NCBI RefSeq assembly: GCF_003121625.1
Contig: NZ_QDDJ01000015.1
Coordinates: forward strand, 62,001 to 126,000
DNA from: Ornithinimicrobium cavernae
GTDB taxonomy: Bacteria > Actinomycetota > Actinomycetes > Actinomycetales > Dermatophilaceae
Direction of reading: 5' to 3'
Length of the DNA stretch: 64,000 bases
Made by a program: the position numbers and the translations under genes. This document shows, piece by piece, positions 24,893 through 33,321 of this stretch; positions within the stretch are counted from its first letter, which is position 1; each line of letters starts with the position of its first letter. Under the pieces are notes generated by a model. That model saw nothing but the letters and a program-made list of their open reading frames with translations. It was not told the DNA's origin and ran no database searches.

Positions 24893-25630
24893 TCAGTGGG
24901 CTCCGCGGATCGTCATCCGGTGGATCGTGTCCCCGACGGTGTCGAAGGTGAACTCGGACAGCCCGTTGGCATGGGTGCTGCGCCAGTCCGCGAGCACGAC
25001 GACCTGGCTCTCCCGGACGTCGACCCGCTGGACCTCCATGGTGCCCTGGGCACCGATGAACTCCTTGTCGCTCCACTCCTTGATCGCCTGGCGGCCGACG
25101 AACTCCCGGCCCCAGTCGTCTACCACCCCGGCCTCACCGAAGCTGTCGAGGAAGCCCTGCTCGTCGTGGGCGTTGACCGCTGCGACGAACTCACGCACCG
25201 GGCTGGGGAGTGCTGCGGCGCCGGTCGTGGCTCCGGTGCCGGGCAGCTCGTCGGCCACCGGCGGTGGCGTGGCGCCACCGGGAGGCGGTGGCGGCGGGGT
25301 CGCGCTGGCTGCCGTGCCTGATCCCGGCGGCGGGGGCGGCGGCGCGGTGGCTGCCGTGCCTGCTCCCGGAGGAGGCGGGGCGTGCACGGGACCGGGAGCC
25401 TCGGAGGTGCCGGCCTGTCCGCGCTCGGCGGCCAGCTTGTCGGCCGCACTGCGGGCGGCACCCTTGGCCTTGGTGATCTTGTCGCTGTACTTGCCGTGCG
25501 TGCGCTGGTCGATCATCGAGCCACCCTTGTCGAGAGCCCGGTCGATCTTGTCTCCGTGCTTCTCGGCCAGGTGGCCGGCCTGCTCCTTGGCCGCGTGGGC
25601 GGCCTTCTTCACGTTGTCCAGCAAACCCAT
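24893..25630 (-). CDS. Fusion of MT0933-like antitoxin module, Pro-rich linker and NTF2/SnoaL-like domain
   Basis: The 245-residue protein has three parts. Residues 1-70 (MGLLDNVKKAAHAAKEQAG, then KGGSMIDQRTHGKYSDKITKA) match the small helical module of the MT0933/Rv0909 antitoxin family. Residues 75-135 are a linker with three runs of prolines. Residues 140-245 (REFVAAVNAHDEQGFLDSFGE, then ADWRSTHANGLSEFTFD) look like a SnoaL/NTF2-like fold. I see no toxin gene beside it. The prolines and helices suggest a soluble scaffold or ligand-binding protein rather than a classical antitoxin. The ATG at 25630 has a good GGAGGA just upstream. Confidence 0.8.
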   Translation of the reverse strand: MGLLDNVKKAAHAAKEQAGHLAEKHGDKIDRALDKGGSMIDQRTHGKYSDKITKAKGAARSAADKLAAERGQAGTSEAPGPVHAPPPPGAGTAATAPPPPPPGSGTAASATPPPPPPGGATPPPVADELPGTGATTGAAALPSPVREFVAAVNAHDEQGFLDSFGEAGVVDDWGREFVGRQAIKEWSDKEFIGAQGTMEVQRVDVRESQVVVLADWRSTHANGLSEFTFDTVGDTIHRMTIRGAH

Positions 25631-25794
25631 GGTTCCTCCTGAGGTCAGGCGGTGATGACACCAGTCTTCAACGGGTCGGGGCTGCGCGCAGTTCCAGGTG
25701 AGGGGTGACCGGTGCCCTGCCCTCGCGTCGGTCTCTCGTACGGCCGGGGCGGTCGGGGTGTCACCGCCTGCACCGCCGTCCCTAGGATCTCGGG

Positions 25795-26349
25795 GTGACC
25801 CGTTATCTCGTTGTCAGTGCGACGCGCGCCGAGGCCGCGCACGTCCCCGTGGGCCTGCCCGTCGTCGTCACCGGCATCGGGAAGACCGCGGCGGCCACCG
25901 CGGTGACCCGGGCCCTGCTGGAGACGGACAGGTCCGGGCTCGTGGTGCTCAACATCGGCACGGCCGGTGCCCTGCGACCGGGGCGGGAGGGCCTGTTCCT
26001 CCCCGGGAGGGTGGTGAACCACGACATCAGTGCCGCGGCCCTGCGCGCTCTCGGCTACGACCCGCGCGATGAGCTGGTCCTTGACGGCGGCGATGACACG
26101 GTCCTGGCCTCCGGCGACACGTTTGTGACGGACCCGGTGGTGCGCGACCAGCTGGCCGCCCGGGCGGACCTGGTCGACATGGAGGGTTATGCCGTCGCCT
26201 TCGCCTGCGAGGCCCTGGGCGTCCCGGCGCGGCTGGTCAAGCACGTCTCGGACAGCGCGGACGCCGGCGCCATGGCCTGGCCGGAGCTGGTCGACGCCAG
26301 CGCCCAGGTCCTCGGGGCGTGGCTCGCGGACCTCACCGGTGACCGTTAA
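25795..26349 (+). CDS. Nucleosidase / purine nucleoside phosphorylase-like protein
   Basis: The 184-residue protein (GTG start) shows the landmarks of the MTA/SAH nucleosidase and nucleoside phosphorylase fold: VLNIGTAGALRPG, VDMEGYAVAFAC with the ribose-binding Glu, and KHVSDSADAGAM with the catalytic Asp. It is shorter than typical MtnN (about 230 residues), as are other actinobacterial members, which are often annotated only as nucleosidase. It may salvage nucleosides or act on a futalosine-like substrate. It is divergent from the antitoxin-fusion gene, and its TAA overlaps the stop of the convergent hydrolase in the shared GTTAAC. Confidence 0.82.
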   Translation: MTRYLVVSATRAEAAHVPVGLPVVVTGIGKTAAATAVTRALLETDRSGLVVLNIGTAGALRPGREGLFLPGRVVNHDISAAALRALGYDPRDELVLDGGDDTVLASGDTFVTDPVVRDQLAARADLVDMEGYAVAFACEALGVPARLVKHVSDSADAGAMAWPELVDASAQVLGAWLADLTGDR

Positions 26350-27002
26350 CCGGCGTCGTCCAGGAACCCCTTCAGCAGGTCCACCAGCGCGCGCGGCTGC
26401 TCGACGTTGACCTGGTGTCCCGCCCCGGGCACCTCGCGCAGCTCCGCACCGGCGATGCCCGCGGCCAGGGCGCGGGCTGCGGGCTGGTTGGGCCGGTCCT
26501 TGGCGCCGACGAGCACGAGGGTCGGTGCCGCGATCCTCGGCAGGGCGTCGGTCAGGTCCACCGCACGCACCACGTCCAGGGTCCGCAGCAGTCGTTCCTT
26601 GGACACGCTGGAGTCGGCCAGGCGCGAGGCGGGCATCATCTTGAGCATCCCGAGCTGCAGCCTCATCAGGGCCTTCGGCGGCGCCACCATCCCGGCGATC
26701 AGCACCAGCCTCCGCACCCGCTCGGGGAAGTCCGCCGCCAGCTGGGTGGCCACGACGGCTCCGTAGGAGAACCCGCAGAGATCGACCTGCTGCATCCCCT
26801 CCAGCATCACGTCCGTGTCGAGCCTGGCGGCAGCGTCCGCGACCGACACGGGCTTCTTCTCGGTCGGCTTGAGCCCGGGCACCCACGGCGTGAGCAGGCG
26901 CCGCGACGCATACAGCGGCACGACGACGTCCTCCCACGCCATCGGGGCCTGGCCGAGCCCGTGCAGCAGCACGAGCGGGGTCTGGTCCTCGGAGTCGGTC
27001 AC
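26346..27002 (-). CDS. Alpha/beta hydrolase
   Basis: The 218-residue protein opens with the oxyanion-hole segment LVLLHGLGQAPMAWEDV. The nucleophile elbow is GFSYGAVV (about residue 75). The acid is probably the Asp in VLVGAKDRPNQ, and the His lies in VPGAGHQVNVEQP. The catalytic triad is thus complete. The cap region is short. The GTG start at 27002 begins close to a CATAGT element. No substrate can be inferred from the neighbours. Confidence 0.87.
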   Translation of the reverse strand: MTDSEDQTPLVLLHGLGQAPMAWEDVVVPLYASRRLLTPWVPGLKPTEKKPVSVADAAARLDTDVMLEGMQQVDLCGFSYGAVVATQLAADFPERVRRLVLIAGMVAPPKALMRLQLGMLKMMPASRLADSSVSKERLLRTLDVVRAVDLTDALPRIAAPTLVLVGAKDRPNQPAARALAAGIAGAELREVPGAGHQVNVEQPRALVDLLKGFLDDAG

Positions 27003-27064
27003 GCCACGACACTATGCCGTCCGCCGCCAGCAGTTGAGGTCCCTCCCGTCCCACGGTGCACCCC

Positions 27065-27101
27065 TTGACAGAGCCAACGCGTAAGCAGTAACTTACGCAT
27101 T
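27065..27101 (+). promoter_or_regulatory. Promoter and inverted-repeat operator for the ArsR-type regulator
   Basis: TTGACA at 27065-27070 is followed after 18 bases by TAACTT (27089-27094), seven bases before the GTG start. An inverted repeat GCGTAAG (27079-27085) and CTTACGC (27092-27098) overlaps the -10 element. This is the expected place for autorepression by an ArsR-type protein, and the geometry suggests a leaderless message. Confidence 0.7.
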
Positions 27102-27440
27102 GTGCCTGATGTTGACGCCTGGACCGCGCTGGGTGATCCCACGCGCCGCGGGATCCTGGCACGCATCACCCAGGAGCCGAGCTCGGTGACCGCACTGGCG
27201 GAGCAGTTTCCCGTCAGTCGGCCCGCGGTCTCGCAGCACCTCCAGGTGCTCCTCGAGGCCGGTCTCGTGGAGGTGCGCCCACAGGGTCGCCACCGCATCT
27301 ACTCGGCCCGCCCGGACGGCCTGGACGCGCTGCGTCGCGAGCTGGACGCGTTCTGGACCCAGGCGTTGGCGAACTTCCGGCACCTGACCGAGACCGCGGT
27401 GGACACCGCGGCCCCTCCCCCGAGGAAGGAACGATCATGA
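27102..27440 (+). CDS. ArsR-family (MarR-like winged helix) transcriptional regulator
   Basis: The 112-residue protein is almost entirely a winged helix: WTALGDPTRRGILARI, then VTALAEQFPVSRPAVSQHLQVL as the recognition helix region and a wing GRHRIYSARP. It lacks the metal-binding cysteines of the ArsR metal sensors. It overlaps the SRPBCC gene by four bases (ATGA). This pairing, an ArsR-type regulator with an AHSA1-like protein, is widespread, and the two probably act together in sensing a small molecule. Confidence 0.92.
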   Translation: MPDVDAWTALGDPTRRGILARITQEPSSVTALAEQFPVSRPAVSQHLQVLLEAGLVEVRPQGRHRIYSARPDGLDALRRELDAFWTQALANFRHLTETAVDTAAPPPRKERS

Positions 27441-27916
27441 GCACCCAAGACACCGAGCCGACCACCAGCACGTCCGTGCAGGCGGAGGTCACCGTCGATG
27501 TGTCCCAGGAGCAGGCCTTCACGCTGTTCACGGAGCAGTTCGACAGGGTCAAACCGCGCCAGTACAACCTGCTCGAGGTCGACATCGCCGAGACCGTGCT
27601 CGAGCCACGGGTCGGCGGCGACGTCTTCGACCGTGGCGTCGACGGCACGGTCTGTCGCTGGGGGCGGGTCCTGGCGTTCGACCCGTTCGACAGCTTCGTC
27701 ATCAGCTGGGACCTCAACCCCCGGTGGCAGGTCGAGACCGACCTGAGCAGGACCAGTGAGGTGGAGATCAGCTTCGTGCCGGTCTCACCGACCCGCACCA
27801 GGGTCGTGGTCGACCATCGCCACCTGGAGCGTCACGGTGAGGGCTGGGAGGCCTACAGCCGTGGCGTCGCCGACGGCTGGCCCGTGTTCCTCGCGAACTT
27901 CGTCGGCCTCACCTGA
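27437..27916 (+). CDS. SRPBCC (AHSA1-like) ligand-binding protein
   Basis: The 159-residue protein has the START/SRPBCC fold features AEVTVDVSQEQAFTLFTEQF at the N-terminus and GWEAYSRGVADGWPVFLANF in the last helix. The fold forms a hydrophobic cavity. It is translationally coupled to the ArsR-type regulator upstream. Confidence 0.9.
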   Translation: MSTQDTEPTTSTSVQAEVTVDVSQEQAFTLFTEQFDRVKPRQYNLLEVDIAETVLEPRVGGDVFDRGVDGTVCRWGRVLAFDPFDSFVISWDLNPRWQVETDLSRTSEVEISFVPVSPTRTRVVVDHRHLERHGEGWEAYSRGVADGWPVFLANFVGLT

Positions 27917-28053
27917 GGCTGCACGCGTCGGTCCCGCCGACCAGTGAGCCGGCAGGACCGGCGTGCCGCCGGCGATGAGTTGTCGGGCGTCCGACGGTCA
28001 TCTCTGGTGTGCGGGCAGACCTCAGCCCCGCCTCCCGAGAAAGGACCCGACTC

Positions 28054-28647
28054 GTGCAGGAACTCATGGTGGACTTCATCATCTCGCTGGACGGCTACGC
28101 CTCCGCGGACGGATGGCCCGGGTGGTGGGGGCTGGAGAGCCCCGAGTACCTGGCGTGGCTCGAGGAGCAACCCGACCTCACCTACCCGACGCTGATGGGC
28201 GCCACGACCTACCGGCTCATGTCGTCGTTCGCCGCCGGCGCGACCGGCACGGAGCAGGAGGCGGAGGCGTTGCGAAGCCTCACGGACGCCCCGAAGGTGG
28301 TCTTCTCCTCCACCCTGCAGGAGCCGCTGGAGTGGGCCAACAGCCGGCTCGTGACGGGTGACGCCGTCGAGGAGGTGCGTCGGATGAAGGCGGAGGGCGA
28401 CCAGCCGCTGCACACCCTCGGCAGCGTCAGCCTCTGCCGCTCGCTGCTCAGCGCGGGCCTGGTCGACCGGTACCGGCTCGTCGTCTTCCCGGTCATCACC
28501 GGCGCGACGGGCTCGGAACGCATCTTCGACGGCTACCCGGACGTGGCCCTCGACCTCGTCGAGAGCCGCACCTTCGAGGGTGGCCTGCAGCTCCTCGACT
28601 ACGTGCCCCGCGTCCTGGACGGCCCGCCCGGGAGCGGTGCAGCCTGA
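28054..28647 (+). CDS. Dihydrofolate reductase fold family protein
   Basis: The 197-residue protein starts at the GTG at 28054, with AAGGA eight bases upstream; the frame is open further but has no family character. MVDFIISLDGYAS, MGATTYRLMSSF and LHTLGSVSLCRSLLSAGLVD are the family landmarks. It binds NADPH in related structures, and the substrate is unknown. It is the second of three paralogs in the window. Confidence 0.88.
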   Translation: MQELMVDFIISLDGYASADGWPGWWGLESPEYLAWLEEQPDLTYPTLMGATTYRLMSSFAAGATGTEQEAEALRSLTDAPKVVFSSTLQEPLEWANSRLVTGDAVEEVRRMKAEGDQPLHTLGSVSLCRSLLSAGLVDRYRLVVFPVITGATGSERIFDGYPDVALDLVESRTFEGGLQLLDYVPRVLDGPPGSGAA

Positions 28648-28689
28648 CCGGCCGCTCAGGCCGGAGCAGGGTTCCGGCGCCACACACAC

Positions 28690-28726
28690 GTCGAGGCGGT
28701 GGCGCACCGGGCGCCACCGCCTCGAC
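28690..28726. terminator. Strong bidirectional hairpin between convergent genes
   Basis: GTCGAGGCGGTGGCGC (28690-28705) and its exact complement (28711-28726) form a 16-bp perfect stem with the loop ACCGG. It lies between the DHFR-fold gene (ends 28647) and the convergent flavin reductase (ends 28759). Confidence 0.88.
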
Positions 28727-28758
28727 CGGTGGGGGAAGGACTGACCGAAGTCAGTGGA

Positions 28759-29304
28759 TCAGGCAGCGACCTTCTCGCGCACGGCGGCGACGAGCTGGTC
28801 GTAGAGGCCGCGGACGGCATCCTCCGGGGCGGCGTCAAGGACGTCGCCCTCGGGGCTGAGGTCCTCACCGAACTTCAGGCCGGGGCCGTCCAGGCGGACC
28901 GTCTGCACGCGATCCAGCACCTCGCCGAACTGCTTGACGGAGTTGGCGGCAGCGCCCCAGCCGTAGCCGATCACGCCGACCGGCAGGCCGTTCCACTCGG
29001 CGTGGAGGGAGTCGATCGCGTTCTTCACGACGGCCGGGTAGCCGGCGTTGTACTCGGGCAGCGTGATGATGAGGGCGTCGTAGCCGCGCACCTGCTCCGA
29101 CCACGCGATGGTGCTGGGCAGGGTGTAGTTGCCGGTGGCCGGCAGCTCCGGCTCGGCCAGGAAGGGCAGCTCCACCGCAGCCAGGTCGATGACGTCGACC
29201 TCGGTGCCGTAGGGGGCCAGCTCGCTGACCCACTGGGCCACCTTGGGGCCGATGCGGTTCGGGCGGGAGGAGCTGACGACGATGCCGATCTTGAGAGAAG
29301 TCAT
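28759..29304 (-). CDS. NADPH-dependent FMN reductase
   Basis: The 181-residue flavodoxin-fold protein begins MTSLKIGIVVSSSRPNRIGP, the FMN-phosphate loop, and has the second flavin motif LPEYNAGYPAVVKNAIDSL. These are the marks of the NADPH-dependent FMN reductase/azoreductase family. I use the ATG at 29304 rather than the TTG two codons upstream. It probably supplies reduced flavin or reduces quinones, and no redox partner is adjacent. Confidence 0.9.
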   Translation of the reverse strand: MTSLKIGIVVSSSRPNRIGPKVAQWVSELAPYGTEVDVIDLAAVELPFLAEPELPATGNYTLPSTIAWSEQVRGYDALIITLPEYNAGYPAVVKNAIDSLHAEWNGLPVGVIGYGWGAAANSVKQFGEVLDRVQTVRLDGPGLKFGEDLSPEGDVLDAAPEDAVRGLYDQLVAAVREKVAA

Positions 29305-29444
29305 GCCCAATTCAATAGGTGACCCTTCAACAATGTTCCCCGATCGGGCCCAGTGTGCGAGGCGTCACAGTGCGGTATGCCGAGGGGCCGGGTCAGACCT
29401 CCCGACCACCGGCCGCACGGGCTCGGGCAGGCGGCAGTGCGGCG

Positions 29445-30503
29445 TCAGTCGTGGGCCAGCGCGTTGACGGCGCGGGTGAAGAGCCACGGCTGCCGGTGGG
29501 CCGTCGCGAGCACGGCGCGGCGTCCCGGAGCGGTGCGCGTGGCCACGAGGAGACCGGAGGTCAGGACGCCACTGCGTCGGCCCACCCGTGTGGCGGCATG
29601 GGGATAGTCCTGCGGGCGACCCTCCGCGAGCGCGGTGACCGCGGCCCCGGCCTGGGCCAGCCCGACCGCGAGGCCCTCGCCGGTCAGCGCGTCGACGTAG
29701 CCGCCGGCATCGCCGACGAGCAGGACCCGTCCCGCCCGCCGCGACCGCGCCCGCTGTCGCAGCGGCCCGGCGCCCAGCACCGTTGAGGCCGGCTCGGCGG
29801 ACCCCAGCCGCTCACGCAGGCCCGGGAACGCCTGGAGGCGCTCCGGCCACGAACCCCGACCAGAACCGAGCAGGGCCACGCCGACCTCGTCGTCGGCGAC
29901 CGGGGTCACGTAGGCCTCGCCGACCGCCGACCAGTGCACCTCCACGAGTCCGGTCCAGGGGGCGACCCGGAAGTGGCGGCGCAGGCCGAAGCGGCGTGGG
30001 CCGCGGGGCGGCACGTCCAGATCGAGCAGGCGGCGGGTCGGTGAGTGCAGCCCGTCCGCGGCCACCACGAACCGGCCCCGGACCGCTGCGGCGGGCGACC
30101 CCTGCAGCGCCACCCGGACCCCGGCGGCGTCCTGGTCGAGCGTCGCCATCCCCCGCGGCACGACCTCGATGCCGGCCCGCTCCACGGCGGCGGTCAGCGC
30201 CGCGTGCAGCGCGGTGCGGCGCACACCGCGCCCCGGACCACCGCGGAACCGGGCCTCGACGGACCGGTGCGCCTCGGCATACCGGATGCCGGTGAACAGG
30301 TGCCCGCCGACCTGCACCCCCAGCCGCGACAGGGCGGCGACCGCGCCGGGCATCAGACCCTCGCCGCAGGCCTTGTCGATCGGGGCGGGCCGCGGCTCCA
30401 GCACCAGCGGCACGAGTCCCGCGCGCTCGGCGAGCAGCGCGGTGGCCAGCCCCACCGGTCCCCCACCGATGACCACGAGGTCGGCGTCCACCTCAGGCCC
30501 CAC
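29445..30503 (-). CDS. FAD-dependent oxidoreductase of the type III PKS locus
   Basis: The 352-residue protein has the dinucleotide motif VVIGGGPVGLATALLAERAG with the acidic ribose-binding residue in LVLEPRP, and the second FAD motif RVLLVGDAGGYVDALTGEG. It belongs to the geranylgeranyl-reductase/aromatic hydroxylase superfamily. It overlaps the end of the ICMT gene; the start may be GTG 30503 or GTG 30491. In the Streptomyces srsABC set, an FAD hydroxylase follows the PKS and methyltransferase and converts methylated alkylresorcinol to a quinone; this gene holds the same position. Confidence 0.87.
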   Translation of the reverse strand: MGPEVDADLVVIGGGPVGLATALLAERAGLVPLVLEPRPAPIDKACGEGLMPGAVAALSRLGVQVGGHLFTGIRYAEAHRSVEARFRGGPGRGVRRTALHAALTAAVERAGIEVVPRGMATLDQDAAGVRVALQGSPAAAVRGRFVVAADGLHSPTRRLLDLDVPPRGPRRFGLRRHFRVAPWTGLVEVHWSAVGEAYVTPVADDEVGVALLGSGRGSWPERLQAFPGLRERLGSAEPASTVLGAGPLRQRARSRRAGRVLLVGDAGGYVDALTGEGLAVGLAQAGAAVTALAEGRPQDYPHAATRVGRRSGVLTSGLLVATRTAPGRRAVLATAHRQPWLFTRAVNALAHD

Positions 30504-31023
30504 CCCCGCGCACCGCGCCCAGGGCGGCGTCCTCGCTCCGGATTCGCACGGTGAGCAGCCAGGCGTTGAGCACGGTGAACCCGACCGCGGTCAGCCACGC
30601 GGTGTGCACCAGGGGCAGCGCGATGCCCTCGGCGACCACCGCCACGTAGTTGGGATGGCGCAGCCACCGGTACGGCCCGCGGCTCACCAGCGGCAGACCC
30701 GGCACCACGATGACGCGCGTGCTCCACTGGCGCCCGAGCGTGACGATGCACCACCACCGCACGGCCTGTGCGAGGAGCACCACGACCAGCATCGGCACGC
30801 CCAGCCACGGCAAGAACTCCCGGCCGCCCAACCACGCCTCCGCCAGGCAGGCAGCCAGCAGCCCCGCGTGCAGCGCGACCATCGGCGGGTAGTGCCCGCG
30901 GCCGTGCTCCACGCCGCCCCGCCCGAGGGCCCAGGCCGCGTGCCGGGTCGACAGGACCAGCTCCGCGAGACGCTCGAGGGCCACCAGACCCAGCAGCACG
31001 GCATACCAGGTCAGGGAGGTCAC
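30493..31023 (-). CDS. ICMT-like membrane methyltransferase of the type III PKS locus
   Basis: The 176-residue protein has GTG at 31023 overlapping the PKS stop (GTGA). It has about five membrane segments and the ICMT/phospholipid-methyltransferase motif RGPYRWLRHPNYVAVVAEG, which binds S-adenosylmethionine. In related phenolic-lipid operons the equivalent enzyme O-methylates the alkylresorcinol product. Translation coupling to the PKS supports a shared pathway. Confidence 0.88.
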   Translation of the reverse strand: MTSLTWYAVLLGLVALERLAELVLSTRHAAWALGRGGVEHGRGHYPPMVALHAGLLAACLAEAWLGGREFLPWLGVPMLVVVLLAQAVRWWCIVTLGRQWSTRVIVVPGLPLVSRGPYRWLRHPNYVAVVAEGIALPLVHTAWLTAVGFTVLNAWLLTVRIRSEDAALGAVRGGGA

Positions 31024-32102
31024 CGGGGGCCGCCCGGCGCCCGCAGCAGGACGGTCTCCAGGCAGAAGCCGGGGCCCATGGCGAGCAGGACCCCCGCGCT
31101 CCCTGGCTCCGGTGGCGCGTCGCGGAGGGTGTCGGCGAGCACGTGCAGGACGGAGGCCGAGGACAGGTTCCCAATCCTGGCGAGCGACCGCCAGGTGACC
31201 CCCAGCGCCTCGGCGGGCACCTGCAGCGCCTCGGCCAGCGCGTCCAGGACCTTGGGCCCGCCGGGGTGGGCGACCCACCAACCGACCTGCGAGCGGTCCA
31301 GCCCGTATGCCGTGAGGAACCGGTCCACGTCGCCGCGCACCTGGGTGCGGACCAGGTCGGGCACCTCCGCGCCGAGCACGATGCGCAGGCCGGTGGCCCC
31401 CACGTCCCAGCCCATGGCGCGCTCGGTGCCCGGGTAGAGCCGGCTGCGGCTGGCACGCACCTCGACGCCCTCGGGGGCCAGCCGTTCGGCGGCCCGGTCC
31501 CCCATCATGACCACGGCGGCGGCGCCGTCGCCGAACAGGCCGCTGGCCACGAGGTTGGCCGTCGAGGTGTCGTCCCGTTGCAGGGTCAGGCTGCACAGCT
31601 CCACCGCGAGCAGCACCGCGACGCCGTCGGGGTGGCCGGCCAGCCACTCGTGGACCCGGGCGACCCCGGCGGCCCCACCGACACAGCCGAGCCCCACGAC
31701 CGGGACGCGCCGGAGGTCCTCGCGCAGCGGCAGGCGAGCCATCAGCCGGGCGTCGAGGGAGGGCACGGCCAGCCCGGTGATCGTGGTGGTCATGAGCAGG
31801 TCCACATCACGGGCACGGATCCCGGCTGCGGCCAGCGCCTCCCGCACCGCCCGGGCGCCGAGGTCGGTGGCGATCTCGATGAACAGGTCGTTGGAGCGCC
31901 CGAAGTCGGCCGTCGCCTCCGCGTAGTCCTCCAGTGGGAGCGCCAGGTGCCGGTGCTCCACCCCCGCGTTGCGGTGCACCTGCTCCAGGACCGTCAGGTG
32001 CTCCGGCTCCAGTCCGACCAGCTCGGCGAGGCCCGTGGTCAGCTCCGCCTGCGCGTAGCGGTGGCCGGGGAGCACCCCGCGCACCGACGCGATCACCGAC
32101 AT
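31020..32102 (-). CDS. Type III polyketide synthase
   Basis: The 360-residue chalcone-synthase-like enzyme has the complete catalytic triad: Cys140 in VGLGCVGGAAG, His279 in WVAHPGGPKVLD and Asn312 in GNLSSASV. It condenses malonyl-CoA (and possibly methylmalonyl-CoA) onto an acyl starter. The length and the GPGFCLE C-terminal segment fit the bacterial alkylresorcinol/alkylpyrone clade. It leads an operon with an ICMT methyltransferase and an FAD oxidoreductase, and is divergent from a UbiA prenyltransferase with only 66 bp between start codons. Confidence 0.93.
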   Translation of the reverse strand: MSVIASVRGVLPGHRYAQAELTTGLAELVGLEPEHLTVLEQVHRNAGVEHRHLALPLEDYAEATADFGRSNDLFIEIATDLGARAVREALAAAGIRARDVDLLMTTTITGLAVPSLDARLMARLPLREDLRRVPVVGLGCVGGAAGVARVHEWLAGHPDGVAVLLAVELCSLTLQRDDTSTANLVASGLFGDGAAAVVMMGDRAAERLAPEGVEVRASRSRLYPGTERAMGWDVGATGLRIVLGAEVPDLVRTQVRGDVDRFLTAYGLDRSQVGWWVAHPGGPKVLDALAEALQVPAEALGVTWRSLARIGNLSSASVLHVLADTLRDAPPEPGSAGVLLAMGPGFCLETVLLRAPGGPR

Positions 32103-32168
32103 GAGGTGAGCCTACGGAGTGCGGCCGGCGCCTGCGCCCCGTGCGTGAGGGGCCCTACGCTCACGGGT

Positions 32169-32966
32169 GTGAGCACCGTGCGCGGCCTGGCCCTGGCCTG
32201 CCACCCCCTGCCCTCCGCGGCGGTCACCGTCCTGGCCCTGCTGCTCGCGCTCGGCGCCGCGCCGGTCGAGGTGGCGCTCGTGGTCGGCGCGGTCCTCACC
32301 GGACAGCTCGCCATCGGCTGGCACAACGACCTACTCGACGCGGCGCGTGACCGTGCCGCGGGGCGGGCCGACAAGCCGCTCGCGCGGGGCGACGTCTCGG
32401 CGCGCACCGTGCGCGCAGCGCTCGGCGGTGCGCTCGTGCTGACGGTCCTGCTGTCGCTGGCCAGCGGCGGGTGGCTCGGTCTGGGACTGCACGTGGGGCT
32501 GGTGGTGGGGTCCGGCCTGGCCTACAACGCCGGGCTCAAGGCCACGGCCTGGTCCTGGATGCCGTATGCCGTGGCGTTCGGCACACTGCCGGCGTTCGTC
32601 TGGGCCTCGGTCGGCCGGGGCACGGCGCCGTGGTGGGTGGTCGTCGTCGGTGCGCTCCTCGGGGTCGGCGCCCACCTGCTCAACGTCCTGCCGGACCTGG
32701 AGGAGGACCTGCGCGCCGGCATACGGGGCCTGCCGCACCGGATCGGCAGCCGCGCCTCCCGCCTCCTGGCGCCGCTGCTGCTGGTCACGGCCACCCTCGT
32801 GCTCGCGGTCGCTCCCCCAGGGCCGGTGCCCGCCTGGGGGTGGGTCGCCGTGGGGGTCGCGGCGCTGCTGGCCGTCCCGGCCTGGACCGCGCGGGGGAAG
32901 GTGCCCTTCCTGGCCGCGATCGGCATCGCATTGCTCGACGTCGTCGCCCTCGTGCTCGTGGGCTGA
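32169..32966 (+). CDS. UbiA-family prenyltransferase
   Basis: The 265-residue protein starts with GTG at 32169 and has about eight membrane helices. The first Asp-rich motif is NDLLDAARDRAAGRADKP, which binds Mg-prenyl diphosphate; the second is the weaker LPDLEEDLRAG. It probably attaches an isoprenoid to an aromatic acceptor. Its divergent arrangement with the type III PKS suggests that the phenolic product is prenylated, or that the two share regulation. Confidence 0.88.
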   Translation: MSTVRGLALACHPLPSAAVTVLALLLALGAAPVEVALVVGAVLTGQLAIGWHNDLLDAARDRAAGRADKPLARGDVSARTVRAALGGALVLTVLLSLASGGWLGLGLHVGLVVGSGLAYNAGLKATAWSWMPYAVAFGTLPAFVWASVGRGTAPWWVVVVGALLGVGAHLLNVLPDLEEDLRAGIRGLPHRIGSRASRLLAPLLLVTATLVLAVAPPGPVPAWGWVAVGVAALLAVPAWTARGKVPFLAAIGIALLDVVALVLVG

Positions 32967-33051
32967 GCGCCGCCGTCCCGGGTGCCCGCACGCCTCGCTG
33001 GCCACGGCCACCGGTGCCAGGCTGGGAGGCACTGAGACCAGGAGGTGGACC

Positions 33052-33306
33052 ATGACAGGCACGCAGGACCAGCAGGAGCCCCAGGACCCGTCCGGGCAGG
33101 GCCGCGAGGACGACGGGCTGACCCAGCACGGCGCCGACCAGGTGAGCGAGGAGTGGGACGTGGCGGCGACCGACCCGCGGCCCACGGGCGCCGGCGCGGG
33201 CGAGACCCCGGAGGCCGCCGCGGAGGGCACCGGTGGGCGGGACGGCAACCTCGCCGGGCCGAGCCGTTTCCACGGTGAGGAGGACGTCGCCACCGAGGAC
33301 GGGTAG
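33052..33306 (+). CDS. Small acidic, probably disordered protein
   Basis: The 84-residue protein has a strong ribosome-binding site (AGGAGG) about seven bases before the ATG. It is rich in Asp, Glu, Gly and Gln, with no hydrophobic core, and contains VSEEWDVAATDPRPTGAG. I do not recognise a family. It is convergent with the DUF2071 gene. Confidence 0.7.
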   Translation: MTGTQDQQEPQDPSGQGREDDGLTQHGADQVSEEWDVAATDPRPTGAGAGETPEAAAEGTGGRDGNLAGPSRFHGEEDVATEDG

Positions 33307-33321
33307 CGACGCGGCGCGGGA

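Noticed and set aside
27917-28050. GC-rich inverted segment after the SRPBCC gene as a terminator
   Set aside because: GCCGGC arms are short with a long loop, and similar pairs arise often by chance at this GC content.
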